Below, piece after piece: positions 1 to 4,907 of a DNA stretch of 9,156 nucleotides; positions within the stretch are counted from its first letter, which is position 1; each line of letters begins with the position of its first letter. The DNA comes from JAWWBN01 sp033720955 (lineage in GTDB: Bacteria > Acidobacteriota > Thermoanaerobaculia > Multivoradales > JAHEKO01). Location of the stretch: contig JAWWBN010000159.1 in the NCBI GenBank assembly GCA_033720955.1, positions 1 to 9,156 of the forward strand. The letters are read 5' to 3'. The position numbers were made by a program, and so were the translations under genes. Below the pieces are notes generated by a model. It ran no database searches. It was given only the letters and a program-made list of their open reading frames with translations, and was not told where the DNA came from.

Positions 1-46
1 CCAGGAGGGCGTAGAGCGTCATCAGCAGGAGATGGCTCACCTGCAT
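1..46 (-). CDS. 5' end of an unidentified gene (partial)
   Basis: Only the first 15 codons lie inside the window; the gene runs off the left edge. The readable N-terminus is MQVSHLLLMTLYALL, which is strongly hydrophobic and looks like the start of a membrane segment or signal anchor. The start is supported by a good Shine-Dalgarno sequence, AAGGAG (plus-strand positions 57-62), about 10 nt upstream of the ATG and overlapping the end of the preceding membrane-protein gene, whose stop is at 54-56. The same strand and the 7-nt gap suggest it is the next gene of the rpsA-led operon. The function cannot be told from this fragment. Because the preceding gene also encodes a small membrane protein, a membrane role is a guess only. 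Confidence 0.55.
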   Translation of the reverse strand, partial: MQVSHLLLMTLYALL

Positions 47-53
47 CCCGAGG

Positions 54-449
54 TCACTCCTTCACGCCGCGGGCCAGGTCCCAGACGTCCAGCACCAGCA
101 GCAGGTTCATCAGGCCGGCGGTGAGCAGAAAGGCGGTCCCGTACTCGAAGCCCGCGGCGGCGATCTCCCCCGCGTACCCCAGCACGAACCGCAGTACGAA
201 GTAGGGCGCCCCCATGCCCATGGCGGCCAGGGTGAAGAGCAGGGAGAGCGGCCGGCCCGGCTCGATGCCGTAGAGGTTGCCGTGCAGCGACAGACCGATG
301 CCGATCGCCGCCGCGACGATGGCGAGAAAAGCCACGCCCCGGCGGCGATGACCGAGGGCGAAATGCCCCGCGCCGGGCACCAGCCAGGAGGCCAGGACGA
401 GCACCACCAGGGCCGGGCGGCGCTCCACCTTCTCGGGCCCCTCGCTCAC
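54..449 (-). CDS. Small four-helix membrane protein of unknown function (DUF6677-like)
   Basis: This encodes a 131-residue inner-membrane protein with about four predicted hydrophobic segments (roughly residues 12-30, 37-54, 68-90 and 100-121). A short Glu/Arg-containing N-terminus precedes them, and there is no cleavable signal peptide. A WLVPGAGHF motif (22-30) followed by the basic loop GHRRRG (33-38) resembles small proteins annotated as DUF6677 or 'TM2-like'; I recall the resemblance and have not searched it. The start is a GTG whose GTGA overlaps the TGA stop of the HIT gene, with a purine-rich GGGGAGGAGG stretch just upstream acting as ribosome-binding site, so the two genes are probably translationally coupled. 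A basic loop after the first helix would place that loop in the cytoplasm. Function is unknown; its position next to a nucleotide hydrolase gives only a weak hint. Confidence 0.8.
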   Translation of the reverse strand: MSEGPEKVERRPALVVLVLASWLVPGAGHFALGHRRRGVAFLAIVAAAIGIGLSLHGNLYGIEPGRPLSLLFTLAAMGMGAPYFVLRFVLGYAGEIAAAGFEYGTAFLLTAGLMNLLLVLDVWDLARGVKE

Positions 450-943
450 CCCTCCTCCCCCTCCCCGGCCAGGGCTCGGCGCAGCCTGTCGCGGGTGGTC
501 AGCAGATCTTCCGGCACCAGCCGCACCCCCCCGATGACGCTCGCGAAGCTGGTGTCGCCGCTCCAGCGCGGCACCAGATGGAAGTGGTAGTGGTCGGGCA
601 CCCCCGCGCCCGCGGCCCGGCCCAGGTTCATTCCCAGGTTGATCCCGTCGGGCGAGTAGACCCGCCCGAGCAGCCGCCGGGCTCGCATCACCAGAGGCCA
701 GAGCTCGGCGGCCGCCTCGGGGGCCGCCTCCGCGGGATCGGCGAGATGGGCGCGCGGCGCCACCATCAGGTGCCCGTTGGTGTAGGGGTATCGATTCAGC
801 ATCACCAGGTGGTGGTCCGTGGTCGTGACCACCAGGGAGCCCGGCGCCTCCGGCTCCTGCGCGGCGGCGCAGAAGAAGCAGGTGGGCTCGGGCTCCTTCA
901 AGGAGACGACCGGGTATCGCCAGGGGGTGAAGAGGATCTCCAT
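446..943 (-). CDS. HIT-family hydrolase/phosphorylase (diadenosine tetraphosphate phosphorylase-like)
   Basis: This is a 165-residue histidine-triad protein. The triad is complete: H118-Y-H120-F-H122-L-V, inside DHYHFHLVPRW, with H120 expected as the catalytic nucleophile position by family analogy. The N-terminal LFTPWRYPV stretch (4-12), the C22-x-x-C25 pair (probable zinc site), NGHLMVAPRAH (56-66) and GDTSFASVIGG (129-139) match the Ap4A phosphorylase-like HIT branch described in actinobacteria rather than the short HinT type. It probably cleaves dinucleoside polyphosphates or nucleoside phosphoramidates in the cytoplasm; the exact substrate cannot be read from sequence. The C-terminus ends in a short acidic GEGEEG. 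The gene starts 22 bp after the IHF/HU stop, with GGGGAGGT (956-963) as ribosome-binding site about 12 nt from the ATG, and its stop overlaps the next gene's GTG. Confidence 0.9.
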   Translation of the reverse strand: MEILFTPWRYPVVSLKEPEPTCFFCAAAQEPEAPGSLVVTTTDHHLVMLNRYPYTNGHLMVAPRAHLADPAEAAPEAAAELWPLVMRARRLLGRVYSPDGINLGMNLGRAAGAGVPDHYHFHLVPRWSGDTSFASVIGGVRLVPEDLLTTRDRLRRALAGEGEEG

Positions 944-965
944 CGGGAGAGGGCGACCTCCCCGC

Positions 966-1259
966 TCAGGAGTTGTGGTTGAGGAGCTCCTTCAGCTCTT
1001 TTCCGGGCTTGAAGTAGGGGATCCGCTTGGGCGGCACCTGGACGCGGTCGCCGGTCTTCGGGTTGCGCCCGATCCGCGGTCCGCGCTGGCGGATGCGGAA
1101 GCTGCCGAACCCGCGCAGCTCGATCTTCTCGCCCTTGCGCAGCGACCGGACGATCGAGTCGAAGACCGTGTTGACGATCAGCTCCGCGTGCTTCTTGGTG
1201 AGCTCGGTGTTGCGGGCCACCTCGTCGACCAGTTGCGCCTTTGTCATCCCCCGTTTCAT
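966..1259 (-). CDS. HU/IHF-family DNA-bending protein (IHF beta-like)
   Basis: This 97-residue nucleoid protein binds and bends DNA as a dimer. The N-terminal helical body (TKAQLVDEVA, 6-15) is followed by the hallmark GFGSF (50-54), the beta-arm tip GRNPKTG (64-70) with the intercalating proline at residue 67, and a C-terminal PYFKPGKELKE (81-91). It lies 41 bp after rpsA, the classic position of ihfB (himD) in proteobacteria, so an IHF-beta-like role is plausible. Many non-proteobacteria carry homodimeric HU/IHF-like proteins here, so I give no symbol. The start chosen is the first ATG, with GGGGGGA 8 nt upstream. A second ATG four codons later (MTKAQL) is a reasonable alternative and matches the usual family N-terminus. 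No promoter is visible in the gap, so cotranscription with rpsA is likely. Confidence 0.93.
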   Translation of the reverse strand: MKRGMTKAQLVDEVARNTELTKKHAELIVNTVFDSIVRSLRKGEKIELRGFGSFRIRQRGPRIGRNPKTGDRVQVPPKRIPYFKPGKELKELLNHNS

Positions 1260-1300
1260 CCTCTTGATCCCCCCTGGTCGCTCATCCTACACCCGCCGCC

Positions 1301-3346
1301 TCACTCCTGCTTCGCGTCGCCCTCCTCGGCCGCCTCCTCGGCGCCCTCCTCCGCACTCTCTTCGGCACCTTCCTCCGCGCTCTCCTCCGCGCTCATCTCG
1401 GCGCTCTCCTCGGCGGTCTCCTCCGCGGTCTCCTCCGCGCCGGCCTCGGCGCTCTCCTCGACGCCTTCCTCCGCGCTCATCTCGGCGCTCTTCTCCGCGG
1501 TCTCCTCCGCCGCTTCCTCTACGGCTGCCTCCGCGGGCTCATCGGCGCCGGCCTCGGCGACCTCCTCGACCCCCTCCTCGGCGCCCGCGTCGTCGGAGGC
1601 CTCGACCGTCTCCGCCTCTTCCGCCTGGCCGGAGGCGTTCTCCGACGCCAGCTCGCCGCTCTCCTCCTCCTCGACGTGCGCCTCCAGGGCGGCGATCTCG
1701 TCCTCGTCGGGCTGCTCGACCCCGCGCATGGTGAGGCCGACCTTCTTGTCCTCCTCCTCGATCCGCAGGACCCGCGCCGAGACCCAGTCGCCGACCGCGT
1801 AGTGATCCTCCAGGGTGCCGCTCGGCACGTCGATCTCGCTCACGTGGGCCAGCCCCTCGAGCCCCTCGTAGATGTCCACGAAGAGGCCGAAGTCGGTGAC
1901 GTTGACCACCTTGCCGGTCACGATGTCGCCGACGTGGGTGTGGTCGATGAAGCTCTCCCACTCGTTGGGGAGGAAATCCTTGATCGACAGTGACACGCGC
2001 TGGTTCTCGACGTCGATGTTGGTGATCCGGGCGCGGATCTCGTCGCCCTTGTCCACCACCTCGCTGGGGTGCTTGACCCGCTTGGTCCAGCTCATGTCCG
2101 AGACGTGGATGAGGCCGTCGATCTCGTCGGTGATCTGGACGAAGGCGCCGAACTCGGTCAGGTTGCGGACGGTGCCCTCGACCACGCTCCCCACCGGGTG
2201 GGAGATGGCCAGCTCCTCCCAGGGATTGCGCTCCGCCTGCCGCAGCGACAGGCTGATCCGGCGCTGCCCCAGATCCAGCTCCGAGACGATGGCCTCGACC
2301 TCGTCGCCGACCTCGACCACCTTGGAGGGATTGACGACCTTCTTGGTCCACGACATCTCGCTGACGTGCACCAGGCCCTCGACGCCCTCCTCCAGCTCGA
2401 CGAACGCGCCGTAGTCGACCAGACTGACCACACGGCCGCGCACCCGGGCGCCCAGCGGGTACTTCTTGTCCACCAGGGTCCACGGGTCCTCGGTGCGCTG
2501 CTTGTACCCGAGGGAGACGCGCTCGGTCTCCGGATCGAACTTGAGGATCACCACCTCGACCTCGTCGCCCACCGAGAAGTGCTCGGAGGGGTGGTTCACG
2601 CGGCCCCACGAGATGTCCGTGATGTGCAGCAGGCCGTCGATGCCACCGAGGTCGATGAAGACCCCGTAGTCGGTGATGTTCTTGACCACGCCGGGGAGCA
2701 CGGCGCCCTCGCGCAGCAGCGTCAGCGTCTCGGCCTTCTTCTTGGCGAACTCCTTCTCGAGCACCGCCTTGCGGGAGAGCACCACGTTGTTGCGGCGCCG
2801 CTCCATGCTGATCACTTTGAACTCGAGCTCCTCGCCCTTGAGCGACTCGAGGTGCTTGACCGGCTTGATATCGACCAGCGAGCCGGGCAGGAAGGCGCGG
2901 ATGCCGATGTCCACCGTGAGACCGCCCTTGATCCGGTCCACCACGCGGCCCTTGATGGTCTCGCCCGCCTTGTAGCTCTTCTCGACCTCGGCCCAGACCT
3001 TCATCCGCTCGGCCTTGCGCTTGGAGAGCAGGACGTGGCCCTCCTGGTCCTCGGTCTTTTCGAGCAGTACGTCCACCTCGTCACCGGGCTCGACCTGGAC
3101 CTGGCCGTTGTAGTCGGTGAACTCCTCGATGGGAACCAGGCCCTCCGACTTGTAGCCGATGTCCACCACCACCTCGTTGGGAGTGATCTCGAGAACGTGA
3201 CCGCGGATGATCTCGCCCTCGTTGAGGTTGCGCATGCTCTCGTCGTAGAGACCGAGCATCTCCTCGTCGGTGTACTCCGGGGCGCCGGCCTCGGCGCCTC
3301 CCCCGGCGTTGGTGGGCCGGTCCTGCTGCTCTTCGGTTGATTCCAT
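1301..3346 (-). CDS. rpsA: 30S ribosomal protein S1, six S1 domains plus long acidic repeat tail
   Basis: This encodes S1, which binds mRNA on the small subunit and helps start translation. The 681 residues hold six S1/OB-fold domains at about 43-111, 127-194, 212-282, 297-369, 384-456 and 471-541. Domains 3-6 show the repeated GxVxNxTDFGxFVD and GLxHVSExxW signatures. Domains 1-2 are more divergent, as is usual for the ribosome-binding end. A Gln/Gly/Glu-rich leader of about 25 residues precedes LYDESMRNLNEGE. From about 545 to the end is a Glu/Ala/Ser-rich tail, so the protein is about 120 residues longer than a typical S1 of about 557. The ATG follows TAGGAG (3359-3364) with a 12-nt spacer. 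A strong promoter and a hairpin lie directly upstream (separate entries). The IHF-like gene follows, as in the conserved rpsA-ihfB pair; cmk lies upstream but is separated by two genes. Confidence 0.96.
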   Translation of the reverse strand: MESTEEQQDRPTNAGGGAEAGAPEYTDEEMLGLYDESMRNLNEGEIIRGHVLEITPNEVVVDIGYKSEGLVPIEEFTDYNGQVQVEPGDEVDVLLEKTEDQEGHVLLSKRKAERMKVWAEVEKSYKAGETIKGRVVDRIKGGLTVDIGIRAFLPGSLVDIKPVKHLESLKGEELEFKVISMERRRNNVVLSRKAVLEKEFAKKKAETLTLLREGAVLPGVVKNITDYGVFIDLGGIDGLLHITDISWGRVNHPSEHFSVGDEVEVVILKFDPETERVSLGYKQRTEDPWTLVDKKYPLGARVRGRVVSLVDYGAFVELEEGVEGLVHVSEMSWTKKVVNPSKVVEVGDEVEAIVSELDLGQRRISLSLRQAERNPWEELAISHPVGSVVEGTVRNLTEFGAFVQITDEIDGLIHVSDMSWTKRVKHPSEVVDKGDEIRARITNIDVENQRVSLSIKDFLPNEWESFIDHTHVGDIVTGKVVNVTDFGLFVDIYEGLEGLAHVSEIDVPSGTLEDHYAVGDWVSARVLRIEEEDKKVGLTMRGVEQPDEDEIAALEAHVEEEESGELASENASGQAEEAETVEASDDAGAEEGVEEVAEAGADEPAEAAVEEAAEETAEKSAEMSAEEGVEESAEAGAEETAEETAEESAEMSAEESAEEGAEESAEEGAEEAAEEGDAKQE
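1304..1678 (-). repeat. Low-complexity Glu/Ala repeat region encoding the S1 acidic tail
   Basis: This stretch encodes about residues 557-681 of S1. It consists of degenerate units of the type AEESAEEGAEE and AEETAEE. By my count residues 551-681 hold about 49 Glu and 35 Ala out of 131, with no aromatic residues, no Arg and only two Lys. On the plus strand it appears as tandem variants of tcctcsgcgctc. The clearest exact copy is a 24-bp direct repeat at 1383-1406 and 1467-1490, exactly 84 bp (28 codons) apart, so it stays in frame. Repeats of this kind arise by slippage or unequal exchange. The tail is probably disordered and highly negative; its role is unknown. Confidence 0.85.
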
Positions 3347-3358
3347 TGTCGACAGTAG

Positions 3359-3364
3359 CTCCTA
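3359..3364 (-). promoter_or_regulatory. rpsA ribosome-binding site
   Basis: On the minus strand this reads TAGGAG, 12 nt before the rpsA ATG at 3346. The spacing is longer than ideal, but nothing better lies closer. The TAG also forms the stop codon of a possible 15-codon upstream reading frame that starts with the ATG at 3407-3409. Confidence 0.6.
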
Positions 3365-3414
3365 GGTGCTGCCAGGTCGCGGTCCGCGCCCGCCCACCCG
3401 TGTTGTCATGGAGG

Positions 3415-3448
3415 TTCGAGTTCGGGGGCAAACCGTTGGGAACTCGAA
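3415..3448 (-). promoter_or_regulatory. Stem-loop at the 5' end of the rpsA leader
   Basis: A perfect 9-bp inverted repeat, TTCGAGTTC (3440-3448 as read on the minus strand) and GAACTCGAA (3415-3423), encloses a 16-nt loop. It starts within one or two bases of the transcription start expected from the promoter at 3456-3484, so the rpsA mRNA would begin with this hairpin. It could protect the 5' end, or serve as a binding site for S1 itself, since S1 represses its own mRNA in E. coli, or the palindrome could be a DNA operator overlapping the start site. The arms are less GC-rich than the surroundings, which argues against a chance GC hairpin. No U-tract follows, so it is not a terminator. Confidence 0.6.
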
Positions 3449-3455
3449 GAAAAGC

Positions 3456-3484
3456 AGTATAGAAAGCGGCCCTTGCGCTGTCAA
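3456..3484 (-). promoter_or_regulatory. Near-consensus sigma70-type promoter for rpsA
   Basis: On the minus strand, TTGACA (3479-3484, perfect -35) is followed by a 17-bp spacer and TATACT (3456-3461, one mismatch from TATAAT). The start of transcription is expected near 3448-3449, giving a leader of about 103 nt before the rpsA ATG. Spacing and both hexamers are close to ideal, and the region is locally AT-rich in a very GC-rich genome. This is the strongest promoter visible in the window, as expected for a ribosomal-protein operon. It probably also serves the IHF/HU, HIT and membrane-protein genes downstream. Confidence 0.85.
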
Positions 3485-3494
3485 CCGAGCTCGA

Positions 3495-3517
3495 CCGTCG
3501 CCGGGCGGCCGCGACGG
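3495..3517 (-). terminator. GC-rich hairpin after queG, possible weak terminator
   Basis: CCGTCGC and GCGACGG form a perfect 7-bp stem with a 9-nt loop, starting 9 nt after the queG stop codon and lying just upstream of the rpsA -35 box. The position fits a device that ends the queG transcript before the rpsA promoter. No run of T follows, so it is not a canonical intrinsic terminator, and chance hairpins are common at this GC content. Confidence 0.35.
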
Positions 3518-3526
3518 GCCGGATGG

Positions 3527-4663
3527 CTAGCCGCCGGCGGAGGCCAGGCGGCCGAGGGCGGAGTGGATCTCGGAGCGGGCCTCGGGGTCGCTCTCGGCGG
3601 GGGCCGCGGCCTCCAGCGCGGCGGCGGCCTCGGCGCCGCCGATCTCCCCCAGGGCCCACGCGGCGTGGCCCCGGAGGGTGGGGTCCTCGTCGGCGAGGGC
3701 GCCGGCCAGCGGGCCCACGTAGCGACGGTCGCCCCGGTTGCCCATCGCCACCGCCGCGTTGCGGCGCAGCCCCTCCAGCCGGGCGCGCTTCATGGCGCTG
3801 CCGCGGAAGAGATCCAGGTACTCCTCGCGCCGCAGGCGCAGGAGCCCCACCAGGTCGAGGGCCGCGCGCCGCTCGGGCAGCTCGAAACGCTCGTCGGACG
3901 CGGCCGCGGGGGCGTCGTTCAGCGGGCAGGCCTCCTGACAGAGATCGCAGCCGAAGACCCAGCCGCCGAGCAGCGGCCGCACGGTCGCCGGCACGGGCCC
4001 CCGGTGCTCGATGGTCCAGTAGCTGATGCACCGGCGGCTGTCGAGCCGGTAGGGCTCGGGCAGGGCCCCGGTGGGGCACGCCTCGAGACAGCGGGTGCAC
4101 CGGCCGCAGAGATCGGCAACCGGAGGGTCCGGCGCCAGCTCGAGGTCGAGGAGCAGCTCGCCCAGGAGGAACCACGACCCGGCCTCGGCGTGCAGCAGGT
4201 TGGTGTTCTTGCCCACCGCCCCGAGCCCGGCCGCCGCGGCCAGGTCGCGCTCCAGGACCGGGCCGGTATCGACGTAGGCGCGGCTCGCCGTGCCCGGAAA
4301 GGCCCTCTCGATCCGGGAGCGGACCGCCTCCAGCCGGCGGCGCATCAGGTCGTGGTAGTCGTCGCCCCGGGCGTACCGGGCCACCCCCGGCCAGAGGTCG
4401 CCCTCCGGCTCCGTCGTCCGGCCGGGCGCGTAGTGGAGGGCGACGCAGAGGGCGCTGCGGCCCCCGGGCAACAGCCGGCGAGGGTCGAGCCGCTCCTCGT
4501 GACGGCGCTCCAGGTAGCCCATCCGGGCGTGATCGCCCCGCTCGATCCACTGCACGAAGGCGGCGCCGTGCTGGGCCGGCCCCAGGCGGGCGACGCCGGC
4601 GCGATGGAACCCCTCCTCGACCGCCCAGCGCTTGAGCAGGCGGCTCTTCTCCGCCCCGTCCAT
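3527..4663 (-). CDS. queG: Epoxyqueuosine reductase
   Basis: QueG carries out the last step of queuosine synthesis, reducing epoxyqueuosine to queuosine in the tRNA anticodon with cobalamin and two [4Fe-4S] clusters. The 378 residues show the family features in order: YARGDDYH (97-104); VDTGPVLER (131-139) with the expected catalytic Asp132; GLGAVGKNTNL (146-156); a ferredoxin-like CxxCxxCxxxCP motif (Cys186, 189, 192, 196); Cys212; and a second CDLCQEACP set (Cys239, 242, 246). The C-terminal part (about 291-375) looks like short HEAT-type helical repeats, with RNAAVAMGN and RGHAAWALGEIG. Length and domain order are normal. The ATG has no convincing Shine-Dalgarno sequence, but a TATGAT box ends 6 nt upstream of it, so a leaderless message is possible. 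The gene is divergent from the leucine dehydrogenase and ends 180 bp before rpsA. Confidence 0.94.
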   Translation of the reverse strand: MDGAEKSRLLKRWAVEEGFHRAGVARLGPAQHGAAFVQWIERGDHARMGYLERRHEERLDPRRLLPGGRSALCVALHYAPGRTTEPEGDLWPGVARYARGDDYHDLMRRRLEAVRSRIERAFPGTASRAYVDTGPVLERDLAAAAGLGAVGKNTNLLHAEAGSWFLLGELLLDLELAPDPPVADLCGRCTRCLEACPTGALPEPYRLDSRRCISYWTIEHRGPVPATVRPLLGGWVFGCDLCQEACPLNDAPAAASDERFELPERRAALDLVGLLRLRREEYLDLFRGSAMKRARLEGLRRNAAVAMGNRGDRRYVGPLAGALADEDPTLRGHAAWALGEIGGAEAAAALEAAAPAESDPEARSEIHSALGRLASAGG

Positions 4664-4669
4664 CGGACC

Positions 4670-4675
4670 ATCATA
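4670..4675 (-). promoter_or_regulatory. Candidate -10 box for a leaderless queG transcript
   Basis: The minus strand reads TATGAT, one mismatch from TATAAT, followed by six bases and then the queG ATG. Transcription would be expected to start at about the A of the ATG. No recognisable -35 box lies 16-18 bp upstream (the sequence there is about GGTGCC), and no Shine-Dalgarno precedes the ATG. The call therefore rests on the hexamer and its spacing alone. Confidence 0.35.
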
Positions 4676-4712
4676 GCCCCGGTCCGAAGGCCGGCACCTC
4701 CCCCGCGGCGGT

Positions 4713-4742
4713 TTGCGGAAGGCGCGCCGCATCGAGTACCAT
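4713..4742 (+). promoter_or_regulatory. Candidate promoter for the leucine dehydrogenase gene
   Basis: TTGCGG (4713-4718) and TACCAT (4737-4742) are separated by 18 bp. Each keeps the most conserved bases (TTG; TA...AT) but both are imperfect. Transcription would start near 4749 and give a leader of about 160 nt. This is the best pair I can find in the 244-bp divergent region; a different sigma factor or an activator-dependent promoter is equally possible. Confidence 0.3.
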
Positions 4743-4825
4743 GCGGGGGCGGAATCCAGCAGGAACCGCAAGTCCGTACCCAGACTTCGACCGCTGCCCG
4801 GCGTTCGAGCCTGTCGCGTTTCGCA

Positions 4826-4865
4826 GCGGCCTCTCTTCGGGGTGTTCCCGCAGCCCGCAGGCCGC
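4826..4865 (+). promoter_or_regulatory. Possible structured leader upstream of leucine dehydrogenase
   Basis: GCGGCCT (4826-4832) and AGGCCGC (4859-4865) form a perfect 7-bp outer stem. Inside it, CGGG (4838-4841) and CCCG (4847-4850) can form a small inner hairpin. The structure lies about 40 nt before the ATG. It does not match a riboswitch class I know, and at this GC content it could be chance. Confidence 0.25.
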
Positions 4866-4891
4866 CAGCCGCCTTCGCAGGCGCCAATCCC

Positions 4892-4897
4892 AAGGGA
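4892..4897 (+). promoter_or_regulatory. Ribosome-binding site of leucine dehydrogenase
   Basis: AAGGGA, continuing into a G at 4898, lies about 10 nt before the ATG at 4908. It fixes that ATG as the start over in-frame non-ATG codons further upstream, such as the TTG at 4713. The ATG also gives a protein whose residue numbers line up with characterised leucine dehydrogenases. Confidence 0.65.
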
Positions 4898-4907
4898 GCC
4901 ATCTCGC

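Noticed and set aside
1301..1640. Repeat array considered as a possible CRISPR or VNTR element
   Set aside because: The units are short, degenerate, in frame and inside a coding gene, with no unique spacers of constant length.
819..1802. Plus-strand open frame with a long Ser/Ala-rich repeat, resembling a surface or antifreeze-like protein
   Set aside because: It is the exact antisense of the rpsA acidic tail plus the IHF gene; Glu/Ala codons read backwards give Ser/Ala. It has no start signal, and two well-supported genes occupy the other strand.
2069..3340. Plus-strand open frame of about 423 codons, rich in Leu/Asp/His/Val
   Set aside because: It is antisense to the S1 domains of rpsA; its repeated look simply mirrors the six S1 repeats.
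3415..3448. Hairpin considered as an intrinsic terminator of queG
   Set aside because: It lies downstream of the rpsA promoter's expected start site, and no T-run follows. A leader element fits better.
4713..4907. N-terminal extension of leucine dehydrogenase from the TTG at 4713
   Set aside because: The extra 65 residues are Arg/Pro-rich and unlike the family. The ATG at 4908 has a ribosome-binding site and gives the standard 364-residue length with catalytic residues at the known numbers.
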